Source of the DNA: Bradyrhizobium sp. Leo170
Lineage (GTDB): Bacteria; Pseudomonadota; Alphaproteobacteria; Rhizobiales; Xanthobacteraceae
NCBI RefSeq assembly: GCF_004296405.1
Contig: NZ_PSRR01000034.1
Location: 1 to 41,226, forward strand
Length of the DNA stretch: 41,226 nucleotides
Reading direction: 5' to 3'
Shown: positions 24,901 through 33,117 of the stretch, in pieces
How the letters are laid out: each line of letters begins with the position of its first letter
Position numbering within the stretch: the stretch's first letter is position 1
Made by a program: the position numbers and the translations under genes
The notes under the pieces: model-generated
Seen by the model: only the letters and a program-made list of their open reading frames with translations
What the model was told of the DNA's origin: nothing
The model's database searches: none

Positions 24901-27427
24901 GGATGGTCGTCGTGCCGCCGTTATATGTGAGCTTGATCAGGAATTGCTGGGTCGCCGTGTCGCCATAGACCAGCGAGGCAAAATCCGATTTGTTCTCGGC
25001 GAACGTCCAGTTCACGAAATTGCCGTCGGCGCTGAAGCTCGCGTGCAGGAGACCGGTCGGATTGCCCGCCGCGTCGGTGACAGAAAGCGAGACGTCGTTG
25101 ATTCCGCCGGTGATGCCGACTTTGCCGTTGGTCGTCAGGACCGACCCCGAGTTGGCGGTCTGCTCAACGATCGCGTTGCGGCCGGAACTCGGATCGACCA
25201 CGAAGATGTCGCCGCCAGGTCCGTCCGCGGTGGAAAGATTCGACGCGTTACTGCCGAAGGCGATGAACAGGCCACCGGCGCTGATGGTTGCGCCGAGGTT
25301 GGAGGCGGCGTTACCGGACGCCCCATCGGCCGCGGTCGACACCAGCATGATCTTCGGATGGGCGGGATCGGTGAGATTCACCACATAGGTATCGGCAACC
25401 GAATTGTGGTCGTTCGACGTCAGCGCGGCGTCGCTCGCGAAGATGATGAAATGGCCGTCGGGGCTGATGACGGGGTTGTAGGTCCCGCCGCTCGGGTTCG
25501 ACGTGTGGAAGACGATCTGGTGGGTCTGCAGGTCGTAGAGGTAGATTTCCGAGTGCCCGCTCGCGTCGGCGCTTTGATAGACGACATAGCGGCCGTCGGC
25601 ACTGAGCGAGGCGGCGCTCGCGCCGACCCCCTGCGCGGTGTCCGCGATCGTGCTGATGACCCCGGTTGACCGGTCATAGACGTAGAGATGGCCCGAATTG
25701 CCTCCGGGATCGGCACCCCAGAACGCAACCACATGGCCGTCAGCGCTGATCGTCGGCTTCAGCAACGATCCGCCGGCACCGGCATCGGCGGGCGTGATCA
25801 TGGTGAGGACCTGCCCCTGCCGATCGTAGACGACGATATTGCCGCCGTTCTCGACCGCGATCCTGCTGCCGTCGCCGCTGACCGCAGGCGACGTGCCCAC
25901 GCCAATCTGTGTCGTCGTGTGGTACTGCGCCGAAGACGGATCGTTGTTGTAGAGGAAGATGACGCCGCTGGAGCTTTGATAGACGACGGAGTGACCATCC
26001 GAGCTGATGGTCGGCGAACCATAGATGCCCCCGGAAGGCGAGATCACGATGGTGACACCGGTCGCGCGGTCGAACAGATAGATGACGCCGTCGGGGTCAT
26101 AAGTGACGAATTGCCCGTCGGCGCTCATCACCGGCCCGAAATGATCGCCAGTGCTGGTCGTGGAGATCCTGGTAACCGTTGGCGGATTGACGACGAACGG
26201 GATCGACGGCTGCGGCCCGGTGGGCTGGTTGTTTTGCTGCCCGGGGAGGCCCCGATCAAGCAATGCCTTATTTGATATACCGCCCGCGCCGGTTCCGTTG
26301 CCCGTATCCATCAGGACGGAAAAGGTCTTGGCGGAGCCGGTGTTGCTGCTGTTGATAGTGGTGTTGAGCGCCGAGCGGAATTCGGTTCCCGGCGAATTGG
26401 GCGAGGTCGAACTGCCGATGTTCGCAAATTTCATCCGCGGGTTGGCGTTGTTCTCGGTGTGCTGCGGCAGGTTCGGGTCGATCGCCTTCTGGATCTCGTA
26501 GGTATTGAGCACCGCCTGGAAGGTCGCGAATTCCTGCGCGATCTCCGCCAGCGTCTTGGCGCTTTCCCGCGCGATCAGTTCGAAAGCCGCAGTCGGCGTC
26601 AGCGTCAGGATGCTGCCATTGCTGGTCACCGTGCCGATCAGAACGCCGCGCGTGTTGAAGACCTGGACAGCATGGACCTGGTTGTCCTGCTGATCGACGA
26701 CGGAGATCTTCACCGTGCCGTCGACCGACGAGATGTCGAGGATAACAGCGGTGCCGCGGATACCCATGGTCGCGATCGGGGTGGCGACTTTCATGTCGCC
26801 GGTCCTGGCGACCTGGCCGGCGACGAAGCTGGCGGCGCCCTGCACCAGCGTGATCAGCGAGGAGTTCGAATTGCTGCTGGCGTCATAGGTGAGCTCGTTC
26901 AGCATCAACCGCGCATTGGCGTTGAGGTTGAACGTGGTGCCGTCGTTCAGGACGAGGCCGAGCGTAGAATCGCTGCCGGTCTGCACCACGTCGCTCTGAT
27001 AGACCGCTTCGCCATTATGCAGTTCGACGGTAACGCCGCTGCGCACCACGCTGGCACTGCCAGTCATCTTGGCGATATGGCCGACCAGATCTGCCGCCGG
27101 CGGCGTTCCCGCCTGCGCGTAAACAGTGTGCCCGGTCAGCGCATCAACGACCTTCGGATCGAGCGACGCGCCCTCGGGGGAAACCAGTATCGGGTGCTTG
27201 TCGCCATGGAAGTAGTTCGGCACCACCACGCGATGCAGCTCGTCGGAGATGACGAGATCGTTGCCGGATTTGTGGAAGTTGCCGGAGAACAGAAGATGCG
27301 CATCAGGAACAGTAAAGCTGTCCGCGTGGCCATCGCGGAACGAAAACGAATCAAGATCGACATGCGCGTTGGAAACAGACCCCAGCCCACTCGACGCAAC
27401 GTTGTCGGCGTACTTCAATGCCCCCAC
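21914..27427 (-). CDS. giant FecR/beta-propeller/nidogen/VCBS/RTX surface protein
   Basis: An 1837-residue, Ser/Thr/Asn/Gly/Asp-rich protein with one Cys (1370) and no N-terminal signal peptide, as expected for type I export. Order of modules: N-terminal segment 20-105; FecR-like domain about 113-230 (VGHIAKMTGSASVV, IATMGIRGTAVILD); polar linker 320-415; seven S-x-D-G-type repeats at about 435, 475, 517, 561, 609, 655 and 716, read as a seven-bladed PD40/TolB-like propeller; cadherin/CSPG-like module about 861-972; nidogen-like domain about 1005-1190 (LYINNNGNITFG, AVFWADVDT); VCBS/cadherin modules about 1215-1520; RTX region with GGGGNDTFVF near 1740-1749; C-terminal secretion segment. There is no ATG near the start: GTG at 27427, or TTG at 27418 with GGTGG 5 nt upstream. 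The role is inferred as adhesin or surface sensor. Confidence 0.88.
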   Translation of the reverse strand: MGALKYADNVASSGLGSVSNAHVDLDSFSFRDGHADSFTVPDAHLLFSGNFHKSGNDLVISDELHRVVVPNYFHGDKHPILVSPEGASLDPKVVDALTGHTVYAQAGTPPAADLVGHIAKMTGSASVVRSGVTVELHNGEAVYQSDVVQTGSDSTLGLVLNDGTTFNLNANARLMLNELTYDASSNSNSSLITLVQGAASFVAGQVARTGDMKVATPIATMGIRGTAVILDISSVDGTVKISVVDQQDNQVHAVQVFNTRGVLIGTVTSNGSILTLTPTAAFELIARESAKTLAEIAQEFATFQAVLNTYEIQKAIDPNLPQHTENNANPRMKFANIGSSTSPNSPGTEFRSALNTTINSSNTGSAKTFSVLMDTGNGTGAGGISNKALLDRGLPGQQNNQPTGPQPSIPFVVNPPTVTRISTTSTGDHFGPVMSADGQFVTYDPDGVIYLFDRATGVTIVISPSGGIYGSPTISSDGHSVVYQSSSGVIFLYNNDPSSAQYHTTTQIGVGTSPAVSGDGSRIAVENGGNIVVYDRQGQVLTMITPADAGAGGSLLKPTISADGHVVAFWGADPGGNSGHLYVYDRSTGVISTIADTAQGVGASAASLSADGRYVVYQSADASGHSEIYLYDLQTHQIVFHTSNPSGGTYNPVISPDGHFIIFASDAALTSNDHNSVADTYVVNLTDPAHPKIMLVSTAADGASGNAASNLGATISAGGLFIAFGSNASNLSTADGPGGDIFVVDPSSGRNAIVEQTANSGSVLTTNGKVGITGGINDVSLSVTDAAGNPTGLLHASFSADGNFVNWTFAENKSDFASLVYGDTATQQFLIKLTYNGGTTTIPITIGVHNAIPPTIPVADTPPVVHDATLAVSEGGVVLLTPANINVTDLDDSSFTFTVTNVTHGKFQVLGGEGWIDTASFTSADLAAGHVRFVHDGGEAAPTFSIQANDGEMLSNVKAGSIAFTNVNDAPTLAGGTVTDGVINVPVSNGHVSQEVAAKLLGTGLIKDLPGAEGYGELALDHGDDNSSEAIDITSAFGAQGINFFGHQYKSLYINNNGNITFGSPTDAYTPSVIDAGLNNPIIAVFWADVDTRGHGNVYYDLDAADGVMTITWDDVGYYNERANKLNSFQLVLISEGNGNFDVQYRYGDIKWTTGDASGGSDGLGGTPARAGYSAGDGTHYYELPQSGNQDALLTLPTTDGNTGIDGVDQFEVHNGEVGLTATGAINFADPDLNDVHTATSSYTGSGTALGTLTLVKQSDIGGVGGQFAWTYTADPAAVRQALDGLPGHSKVETFNVVISDGHGGTLTQTVSVTLNEIGNHAPVVSGAVTGSATEDGSPSTLDALANASDSDHDVLTVVNVPTQLPDGVCYNADTHSFTLDPSVAAYQHLAQGEQTTVTVNYGVSDGDAITQASVSWTIAGTNDAPVAVPVTLTHGTEDASYIIHASDLLPGVSDIDSQSLSITGLSIASGGGDLVDNHNGSWIYTPASGYAGPVSFTYVASDGALHASSTANLTLDQAVTPVTVTVAVHTPDGYDFSTFYDDFAASQPVTGDGSSDHAFVLNAGKGIVFEMVSSDYSFDPQTGSISYVIDEIDIFGTTDPAQATAAHLLVSTHGWNMSVQAVVNTTAPSDPVQSTGPSFGDIFGAVAFNYVGSVGPDVFLASNHPDVFNGLGGPLGPTDPGSDTVDYSHASGSISVNLLTGATAGTAAAGDIFSSIENLRGTAFADTLTGDGHDNVLFGGGGNDTFVFKQNAGGIGHDTIGDFTPGQDKIELDYVAFDPSGPNDFNHWLESHATSVNNGNDVQIDLDGNDHNTILLKNVALAHLHANDFIVPPGSV

Positions 27428-28095
27428 CAGAAATAGTTAATAAAAATGTAAATTTCCTTAGCCAAACCTACACATATCATTAGGAGAAACCACGCGAAAG
27501 CACTCACACCGAGTGCGAGGCCCATTGGCAGCGCGGTCGGGAAGTCTTCTTTCAGCCTGGCACGAAGCAGATTTGATCCGGCGCGCGTTGTTGCCCGAAG
27601 AGCGCATGGAGCCCCATTTAATTTGCAGAAAATTGAAGTGAATTCAATTACTTCTTACGAAGGAAGGATATTTCCGACTGCTGGCCGTCCGCCCAACCGC
27701 ACCAACCTACACCAGCGTTGGGGCGCCCAATGTGATGTAGATTACGGATCAATGGAAAAGCTGCCCCGTTAGTCATATGTTCAGAAAGACCGGCCGCCTG
27801 ATGCGTCCGACGACTTCCGATGCTGTTGCGCCAGCCCGCCTGCGGACGCGCGCCTATTAAGCCAACATCAAGGATAAGACATCGTTACCCCCGAAAAGGT
27901 TCGACCGCGGGGGGTTGGCAAGATCGATAAAGTTTTCGACGGTTTGGCGAGACCGGCTTCAGCGTCTTCCGCATTTCTCCCGCCCGTCCGCACCTCCTTA
28001 AACAGATCGCAAGCGCTCTCGCACGATCCTCTTCCCACGAAACGATCCGGTCACGCGCTGGCGAACGCCGCCGATATCCGGACAGGGGGTGTCAG
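27428..28095. other. 668-bp divergent intergenic region
   Basis: It separates the giant FecR/RTX gene (minus) from the LapG-like gene (plus). The first 60 bp are markedly AT-rich, unlike the rest of the window. I find no convincing ORF, RNA gene or repeat of the dispersed families in it, and no clear -35/-10 or -24/-12 pair. It probably holds both promoters and possibly long leaders. Confidence 0.6.
27631..27649. promoter_or_regulatory. AT-rich inverted repeat in the divergent region
   Basis: AATTGAA (27631-27637) and TTCAATT (27643-27649) form a perfect 7-5-7 palindrome about 205 bp upstream of the giant gene and 450 bp upstream of the protease gene. It could be an operator; no regulator can be named. 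Confidence 0.35.
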
Positions 28096-28830
28096 ATGGG
28101 AATGTTCGGTTATGCGGGCGCGCTGCGTGCGCTCATGTTGGCCTTTGCTCTGCTTTGGCTTGCACCGGTGGCACAGGTCAGCGCGGGGACGCTGCTGTCC
28201 CCGGGGGGCGCGGTCCTGATCAAGAAATCGATCGAGCCGTTCGGGCGCGTGACAGCCATCCTCTCGGAGGGCGGATTGCGCGACAAATGGCTCGGGCTGC
28301 AGCACCGGCTCGCCGATGATCTGGTGCAGCTTGCGCTGTGCGAGGGCGACCGCGAGGGCTGTGTCTCGCCGGCCGCGCTGAAATTCCTCGCCGTCGTCGA
28401 CGACGCGAAGGCCAGAGACGGCCGCGCCCGGCTCGGTGAAGTCAACCGCGCCGTCAATCTCGCGATCAGGCCCGCGGATGACCTCGTGCAATATGGCGCG
28501 ACCGACGTCTGGGCTTCGCCGCTGATGACCTTTGCGAGCGGCGCCGGCGATTGCGAGGACTACGCCATCGCCAAATTCGTGGCACTGCGGCTGGCCGGCA
28601 TGGCGCCGGAAGACCTGCGGATCGTCATCATGCGTGACACGCTCCGCGGCGAGGATCATGCGGTGGCCGCAGTCCGGCTCGAGGGACAGTGGCTGACGCT
28701 GGACAACCGCCGCATGATGATGGTGGCCGATACCGACGTCAGGAACTATCGGCCGACTTTCGTGGTCGATGAGCTCGGCGTCCGACGCTATGCCGACATG
28801 CCGCTGGTGGCCGAAGCGGCGCTGCACTAA
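28096..28830 (+). CDS. exported transglutaminase-like cysteine protease (LapG/BTLCP family)
   Basis: A 244-residue protein with a signal peptide (cleavage probably after VSA, residue 30) and the catalytic triad of the bacterial transglutaminase-like cysteine proteinases (Peptidase_C93, formerly DUF920): Cys153 in GAGDCEDYA, His188 in GEDHAVAAVR, and Asp203 in LTLDNRR. LapG, the best-known member, cleaves the N-terminus of the adhesin LapA in the periplasm to release it from the cell, under control of LapD and cyclic-di-GMP. No LapD is in this window. Divergent from a large RTX protein, its natural candidate substrate. The start has GGGGGTG 5 nt upstream. Confidence 0.85.
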   Translation: MGMFGYAGALRALMLAFALLWLAPVAQVSAGTLLSPGGAVLIKKSIEPFGRVTAILSEGGLRDKWLGLQHRLADDLVQLALCEGDREGCVSPAALKFLAVVDDAKARDGRARLGEVNRAVNLAIRPADDLVQYGATDVWASPLMTFASGAGDCEDYAIAKFVALRLAGMAPEDLRIVIMRDTLRGEDHAVAAVRLEGQWLTLDNRRMMMVADTDVRNYRPTFVVDELGVRRYADMPLVAEAALH

Positions 28831-28849
28831 CCGGCGGACTAAGGGATTC

Positions 28850-28933
28850 CGTCATTGCGAGGAGCGAAGCGACGAAGCAATCCATCTCTCCGAACGTGGC
28901 AGCATGGATTGCTTCGCTTCGCTCGCAATGACG
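28850..28933. repeat. palindromic repeat, CGTCATTGCGAG family, copy 2
   Basis: It has the same arms as the element at 6938-7022 (CGTCATTGCGAGGAGCGAAG at left, complementary right arm ending CAATGACG). It fills the convergent junction between the LapG-like gene and the Liv binding-protein gene. Confidence 0.92.
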
Positions 28934-28940
28934 GCGATAC

Positions 28941-30140
28941 TCAGAACGACAGACTATCCTTCGTCAGCACCCAGCGGCCGTTCTTGATCTGCTGCACCTG
29001 CGTGATGGTGTTGGCGAGGTGGTCGTTCCTGGAGAACTTGGTCGGCGGCGAATTGAAGATGTCGAGGAACTTTTCGCCCGATTCAAGCGAATCCAGCATC
29101 TTCTGGCCGGTCAGATCCTTACCCGCCTTCTGCGCATAGAAGGCGAACGTCATCACCGCGTTGTAGCCGATGATCGCCTGCGTGTTGGCGTCGGTGCCGA
29201 ACATCTTTTTGTAGTTGGCGAGCCAATCCTTCACCCTGCCCTTGGCGGTGTCCTCATAGGGGATCTCGAAGCCGGACGCCGCATAGAGACCCTCCACCGC
29301 TTCCTTGCCGAGCGCCGGCACTTCGAGCACGTTGGTCGGCGTCGCGCCGAGGAAGGTCACGTCCCAGCCGAGCTTCTTCGCCTCGTTCATCGCGCCGATG
29401 GTCTCGCGGATCACGGTGCCGAGCACGACAAGGTCGCAGCCGTCGGCCTTCATCTTGGCGACCTGCGCGCTGAAGTCGGAGGCGCCGCGCTTGTAGCTGG
29501 TGATCGAGGCCGGCTGCAGCTTCATCGCTGCGAGCTGCTGGGTGAAGCCGTCGAGCACGTTTTTGCCGTACTCGTCATCCTGATGCATGATGCAGGGCTT
29601 CTTCGGGTTCTTCTGCTCCACCATGTATTTGAGCGCGGCGCGCGTGCTCTCGACATAAGGCAGCAGGTTGTTGAACTTCAGCCGCTCCTGCGGCTTGCTC
29701 GGATCGAACTTGAAGGTGAATTCGGCCGCCGTCAGCGGGAAGAGCTGGAGCACGCCGGCATCGAACAGCACGTCCTGCGCGGCCAAGACGGTCGGCGAGC
29801 CCATCGGGCCGATCATCGCGAAGATCTTGTCGCGCTCGACCATCTTCTGCGAGGCCAGCACCGCCTTCTTCGGATCGTAGCCATTGTCCTCAAGGATCAT
29901 TTTGATCTTGCGGCCGTTGATGCCGCCGCTCGCGTTGATCTCCTCCACCGCCAACTTCATGCCGTTGGAGACCGGCACGCCCCAGACCTTGATCGGGCCG
30001 GACAGGTCCTGATGGGTGCCGATGACGATCTCGTTCGCCGAGATGCCTTCATTGGTGACCTTGGTTTGCGCTGACGCCGGCAGGTGGGTCAGCGCCAGCG
30101 CGCCCACCGCAAGGCAAAATGCCTTGAACGCTTTCGACAT
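28941..30140 (-). CDS. branched-chain amino acid-type ABC solute-binding protein
   Basis: A 399-residue periplasmic binding protein of the Leu/Ile/Val-binding (Peripla_BP_6) type. The signal peptide is MSKAFKAFCLAVGALALTHL, with cleavage after ASA (about residue 25). The mature protein opens with the family pattern GISANEIVIGTHQDLSGPIKVWG and continues with AVEEINASGGINGRKI. The start at 30140 has a strong GGAGGATC site; longer readings run into the upstream repeat. It belongs with the Liv genes upstream, from which a palindromic repeat separates it. Together with the ligase gene this suggests uptake of an organic or aromatic acid as well as, or instead of, amino acids. Confidence 0.92.
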   Translation of the reverse strand: MSKAFKAFCLAVGALALTHLPASAQTKVTNEGISANEIVIGTHQDLSGPIKVWGVPVSNGMKLAVEEINASGGINGRKIKMILEDNGYDPKKAVLASQKMVERDKIFAMIGPMGSPTVLAAQDVLFDAGVLQLFPLTAAEFTFKFDPSKPQERLKFNNLLPYVESTRAALKYMVEQKNPKKPCIMHQDDEYGKNVLDGFTQQLAAMKLQPASITSYKRGASDFSAQVAKMKADGCDLVVLGTVIRETIGAMNEAKKLGWDVTFLGATPTNVLEVPALGKEAVEGLYAASGFEIPYEDTAKGRVKDWLANYKKMFGTDANTQAIIGYNAVMTFAFYAQKAGKDLTGQKMLDSLESGEKFLDIFNSPPTKFSRNDHLANTITQVQQIKNGRWVLTKDSLSF

Positions 30141-30210
30141 AATGATCCTCCTCTCCATGGCCCATATCGAGCGAAGGACCGGGCCTGTTTGGGCTCCCTC
30201 GCCTTTCTCT

Positions 30211-30383
30211 TGACCTCGCCCCGCTTGCGGGGAGAGGTCAAAATTCAAGCGCAGCTTGAATTTCGGGTGAGGGGGAGCTTTCGCGAGTCCGTTTGTCACC
30301 GTGTTCGCGGAGAAAGCCCCTCACCCCAACCCTCTCAGAGCGAGCTCTGCTCGTCTCGGCCCCGTAAGAACGGGGAGAGGGAG
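30211..30383. repeat. composite palindromic repeat (CCCCTCACCC family), copy 2
   Basis: The left half has CTCGCCCCGCTTGCGGGGAG, then AATTCAAGCGCAGCTTGAATT and GGGTGAGGGGG; the right half has CCCCTCACCC and ends in a stem with CGGGGAGAGGG. It lies between the ligase gene and the binding-protein gene of the Liv operon, like the copy in the peptide operon. Confidence 0.85.
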
Positions 30384-30396
30384 CAATAAGTCGTCC

Positions 30397-32235
30397 CTAA
30401 GCAACCGCGCGCTCGCTGTACATCGCCTCGATCTCGGCGGCGTAACGCTTGTTCACGAAGCTGCGCTTCAGCTTCATGGTCGGCGTCAGTTCCTCGTCCT
30501 CGGGCGTGAGCTGGCGTTCGATCAGATAGAATTTCCTGATGGTCTCGACGCGCGCGAAATTGGCATTCACGGCCTCGATCTCGCGGTGGATCAGACCCTG
30601 GATCTCCGGCGCACGGCACAGGCTCGCATAATTGGTGAAGGGGATGTCGTGGTCCTGGGCGTATTTCTCGACATTCTCCTGGTCGATCATCACAAGGCAG
30701 GTGAGGTACGGCCGCTTGTCGCCGATCACCACCGCGTCCGAAACATAGGGCGAGAATTTGAGCTGATTCTCGATTTCCGAGGGCGTGATGTTCTTGCCGC
30801 CGGAGGTGATGATGATGTCCTTCATCCGGTCGGTGATCTTGACGTAGCCCTCGTTGTCGATCGTGCCGACATCGCCGGTATGCAGCCAGCCCCTGGCATC
30901 GATGGTCTCGACGGTCTTCTCGGGTTGGTTGAGATAACCCATGAACAGGAAGTCGCCGCGGATCAGGATCTCGCCCTTCGGGCAGATCATCACCTCGCCC
31001 CAGGGCGCGGCCTTGCCGACCGAGCCGAGCTTGATGCGTTCGGTCGGCATGATGGTGGCGACCCCGCAATTCTCGGTCTGGCCATAGACCTCGCGCATGT
31101 CGATTCCGAGCGCGAGATACCAGCGGATCAGATCGGGCGCGATCGGCGCGGCGCCGGTGAGCGCGATCCGGCAACGGTCGAGCCCGAGCATGCGGCGGAT
31201 GTTGCGGAACACCAGCCAGTAGGCCAGTCGGTTGGCAAAGCGTAGCGACAGCGGCGGTTGCTCGCCCTGCAGCCGATAGTCGGTCATACGATAGCCAATC
31301 GCCATCGCGCGGCGGTAGACCCAATTCTGGAACGGGGTCGCATCCTTCAGCGCGATCGTGATGCCGGAGTAGAATTTCTCCCACACCCTGGGCACGGCGA
31401 GGAAGGCGGTCGGCTGCACTTCGCGCAGATTGTCCGGCACGGTCTCGGGGCTCTCGGCGAAATTCATCACCGATCCCAGCGCGACCGAGATGTAATAGCC
31501 GCCGACGCGCTCGGCGACATGGCAGAGCGGCAGGAACACCAGCCGCTCCTCGTGGTCGGTCGACGGGAAGAGGTCGTTGGCGTGGCGCATCTGATGCGTC
31601 ACGCTGCGGTTGGCATGCATCGCACCCTTCGGCGGACCTGTGGTGCCCGAGGTATAGACGAGGATCGCGAGATCGCCGCTAGTCCTGCTTCCGATCATCT
31701 CGTCCCACAGCGCCTCATTGTCCTGCGCATGATTGCGGCCCAGCGCGGTGAACTCGGCAAGCGACATCACCATGGGATCGGAGAAGCCGCTCAGGCCCTC
31801 CATGTCGAAGACCACGATCCGCTCCAGCGTCGGGCAGCGCGAGCGGCAGGCGAGCAGCTTGTCAAGCTGCTCCTCGTCTTCCGCGAAGACCACGCGGGTG
31901 CTGGAATCATTGATGAGATACTCGACCTGGACCGGCGAGTCTGTCGGATAGATGCCCGAGGAGACGCCGCCGGCGCAGAGGATGCCCATATCGGCATAGA
32001 CCCATTCCGGCACCGCGTTCGCGATGATGGAGGCGACATCATCGGGGCGGAAGCCGATGGCATGCAGGCCGTAGGCGATGTCCTTGGAGATCTGCAGCCA
32101 CTCGCGCCAGCTCGTCGGCTGCCAGATGCCGAATTTCTTCTCGCGGATCGCGGGCTTGTCGCCACGCGTCTCCACCGCCAGCAGAAAACTCCTCGCGATC
32201 GTGTCGGCGACCGTCAGCACCGCCGGTCCGGCCAT
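30397..32235 (-). CDS. AMP-forming acyl-CoA synthetase, long-chain FadD-like
   Basis: A 612-residue ANL-superfamily ligase that activates a carboxylic acid to its CoA thioester through an acyl-AMP. The ATP-binding P-loop-like motif is ILVYTSGTTGPPKGAM (about residues 191-206), the A5-type motif is EVYGQTENCG, and the hinge region contains GWLHTGDVG. The length and the GxxPxxxxRxLM-free N-terminus fit the long-chain (FACS) group, but the acid could be aromatic. The start at 32235 has GGAGG upstream. It is placed between Liv ATPase and binding-protein genes, which points to activation of the imported acid. Confidence 0.9.
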   Translation of the reverse strand: MAGPAVLTVADTIARSFLLAVETRGDKPAIREKKFGIWQPTSWREWLQISKDIAYGLHAIGFRPDDVASIIANAVPEWVYADMGILCAGGVSSGIYPTDSPVQVEYLINDSSTRVVFAEDEEQLDKLLACRSRCPTLERIVVFDMEGLSGFSDPMVMSLAEFTALGRNHAQDNEALWDEMIGSRTSGDLAILVYTSGTTGPPKGAMHANRSVTHQMRHANDLFPSTDHEERLVFLPLCHVAERVGGYYISVALGSVMNFAESPETVPDNLREVQPTAFLAVPRVWEKFYSGITIALKDATPFQNWVYRRAMAIGYRMTDYRLQGEQPPLSLRFANRLAYWLVFRNIRRMLGLDRCRIALTGAAPIAPDLIRWYLALGIDMREVYGQTENCGVATIMPTERIKLGSVGKAAPWGEVMICPKGEILIRGDFLFMGYLNQPEKTVETIDARGWLHTGDVGTIDNEGYVKITDRMKDIIITSGGKNITPSEIENQLKFSPYVSDAVVIGDKRPYLTCLVMIDQENVEKYAQDHDIPFTNYASLCRAPEIQGLIHREIEAVNANFARVETIRKFYLIERQLTPEDEELTPTMKLKRSFVNKRYAAEIEAMYSERAVA

Positions 32236-32324
32236 GCCCGTTCCCTCCTCTCCTCGCCCGTCGCGACCGCCGGCTTTTGCGCCGATCTTTCGCGACAGGG
32301 CTTCAATCTACCGTCAAGTTCCTC

Positions 32325-33113
32325 TCAACGCCATGTTTTCTTCTTTTTCCAGCGTCGCTCCCCCCGCGCACCTGCCTCCTTGGCGCCGAGATAGAACTCC
32401 TGGATATCCTTGGAATGCATCAACCGCTCGCAGGTGTCGTTCATCACGATGCGGCCGATCTCCAGCACATAGCCGTAATGCGCCGTCTCCAGCGCGACCT
32501 TGGCGTTCTGCTCGACCAGGAGGATCGACATGCCCTGTTCTTCATTGACCCGGCGGACGATGGTGAAAATCTCCTTCACCAGGATCGGCGACAGCCCGAG
32601 CGATGGTTCGTCGAGCAGCAGCAGCGTCGGCCGGTTCATCAGGGCGCGGCCGATCGCAAGCATCTGCTGCTCGCCGCCGGAGAGCTGGCCGGCCGGCTGG
32701 TCGATCCGCTCCTTCAGCCGCGGGAAATAGCCGTAGACGCGGTTCAAGTCCTCGGCGACGCTGTCGCGGTCCTTTCGCGGATAGGCGCCCATCATCAGGT
32801 TCTCGCGCACCGACAGGAACGGAAACACCTCCCGCCCTTCCGGCACGTGGCTCAAGCCCAGCCGCACGATCTTGTCGGCTTCCATGCGCTGGATCGGTTT
32901 GCCGAGGAATTCGATCGAGCCCTTCTGCGGATCGAGGATGCCGGAAATCGTCTTCAGCACGGTGGTTTTGCCGGCGCCGTTGGCCCCTAACAGCGTGACG
33001 ATCCTGCCGCGCGGTACTTCCAGGCTGATGCCTCTGATGGCCATGATCGGCCCGTAGTAGCTCTCGATATTGCTGAGCTTCAGGATGATCTCGGGCGCGA
33101 CGGGGGCGATCAT
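32325..33113 (-). CDS. livF: Liv-type ABC transporter ATPase LivF
   Basis: A 262-residue ATPase. Walker A is GANGAGKTT, the signature LSGGEQQMLAIGRALM and Walker B LLLLDEPSLGL, all at LivF positions; the QxxSLGLSPILV stretch is the usual LivF D-loop area. A basic tail (ERRWKKKKTWR) extends beyond the family core. It starts 4 bp after the LivG gene stop and probably forms the heterodimeric ATPase of the importer with LivG. Confidence 0.93.
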   Translation of the reverse strand: MIAPVAPEIILKLSNIESYYGPIMAIRGISLEVPRGRIVTLLGANGAGKTTVLKTISGILDPQKGSIEFLGKPIQRMEADKIVRLGLSHVPEGREVFPFLSVRENLMMGAYPRKDRDSVAEDLNRVYGYFPRLKERIDQPAGQLSGGEQQMLAIGRALMNRPTLLLLDEPSLGLSPILVKEIFTIVRRVNEEQGMSILLVEQNAKVALETAHYGYVLEIGRIVMNDTCERLMHSKDIQEFYLGAKEAGARGERRWKKKKTWR

Positions 33114-33117
33114 GGCC

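Noticed and set aside
21881..27436. Several long plus-strand frames opposite the giant FecR/RTX gene
   Set aside because: Each is low-complexity Val/Asp/Arg/Gly-rich and has no ribosome site or domain, whereas the minus-strand reading is continuous over 1837 codons with recognisable modules.
27540..27570. TGGCACGAAGCAGATTTG near 27555 as a sigma-54 promoter of the LapG-like gene
   Set aside because: The -24 half is good but there is no GC at the required -12 spacing.
21914..28830. Calling the giant protein LapA and the protease LapG outright
   Set aside because: There is no LapD, LapB-type exporter or clear TAAG site; family-level wording is safer.
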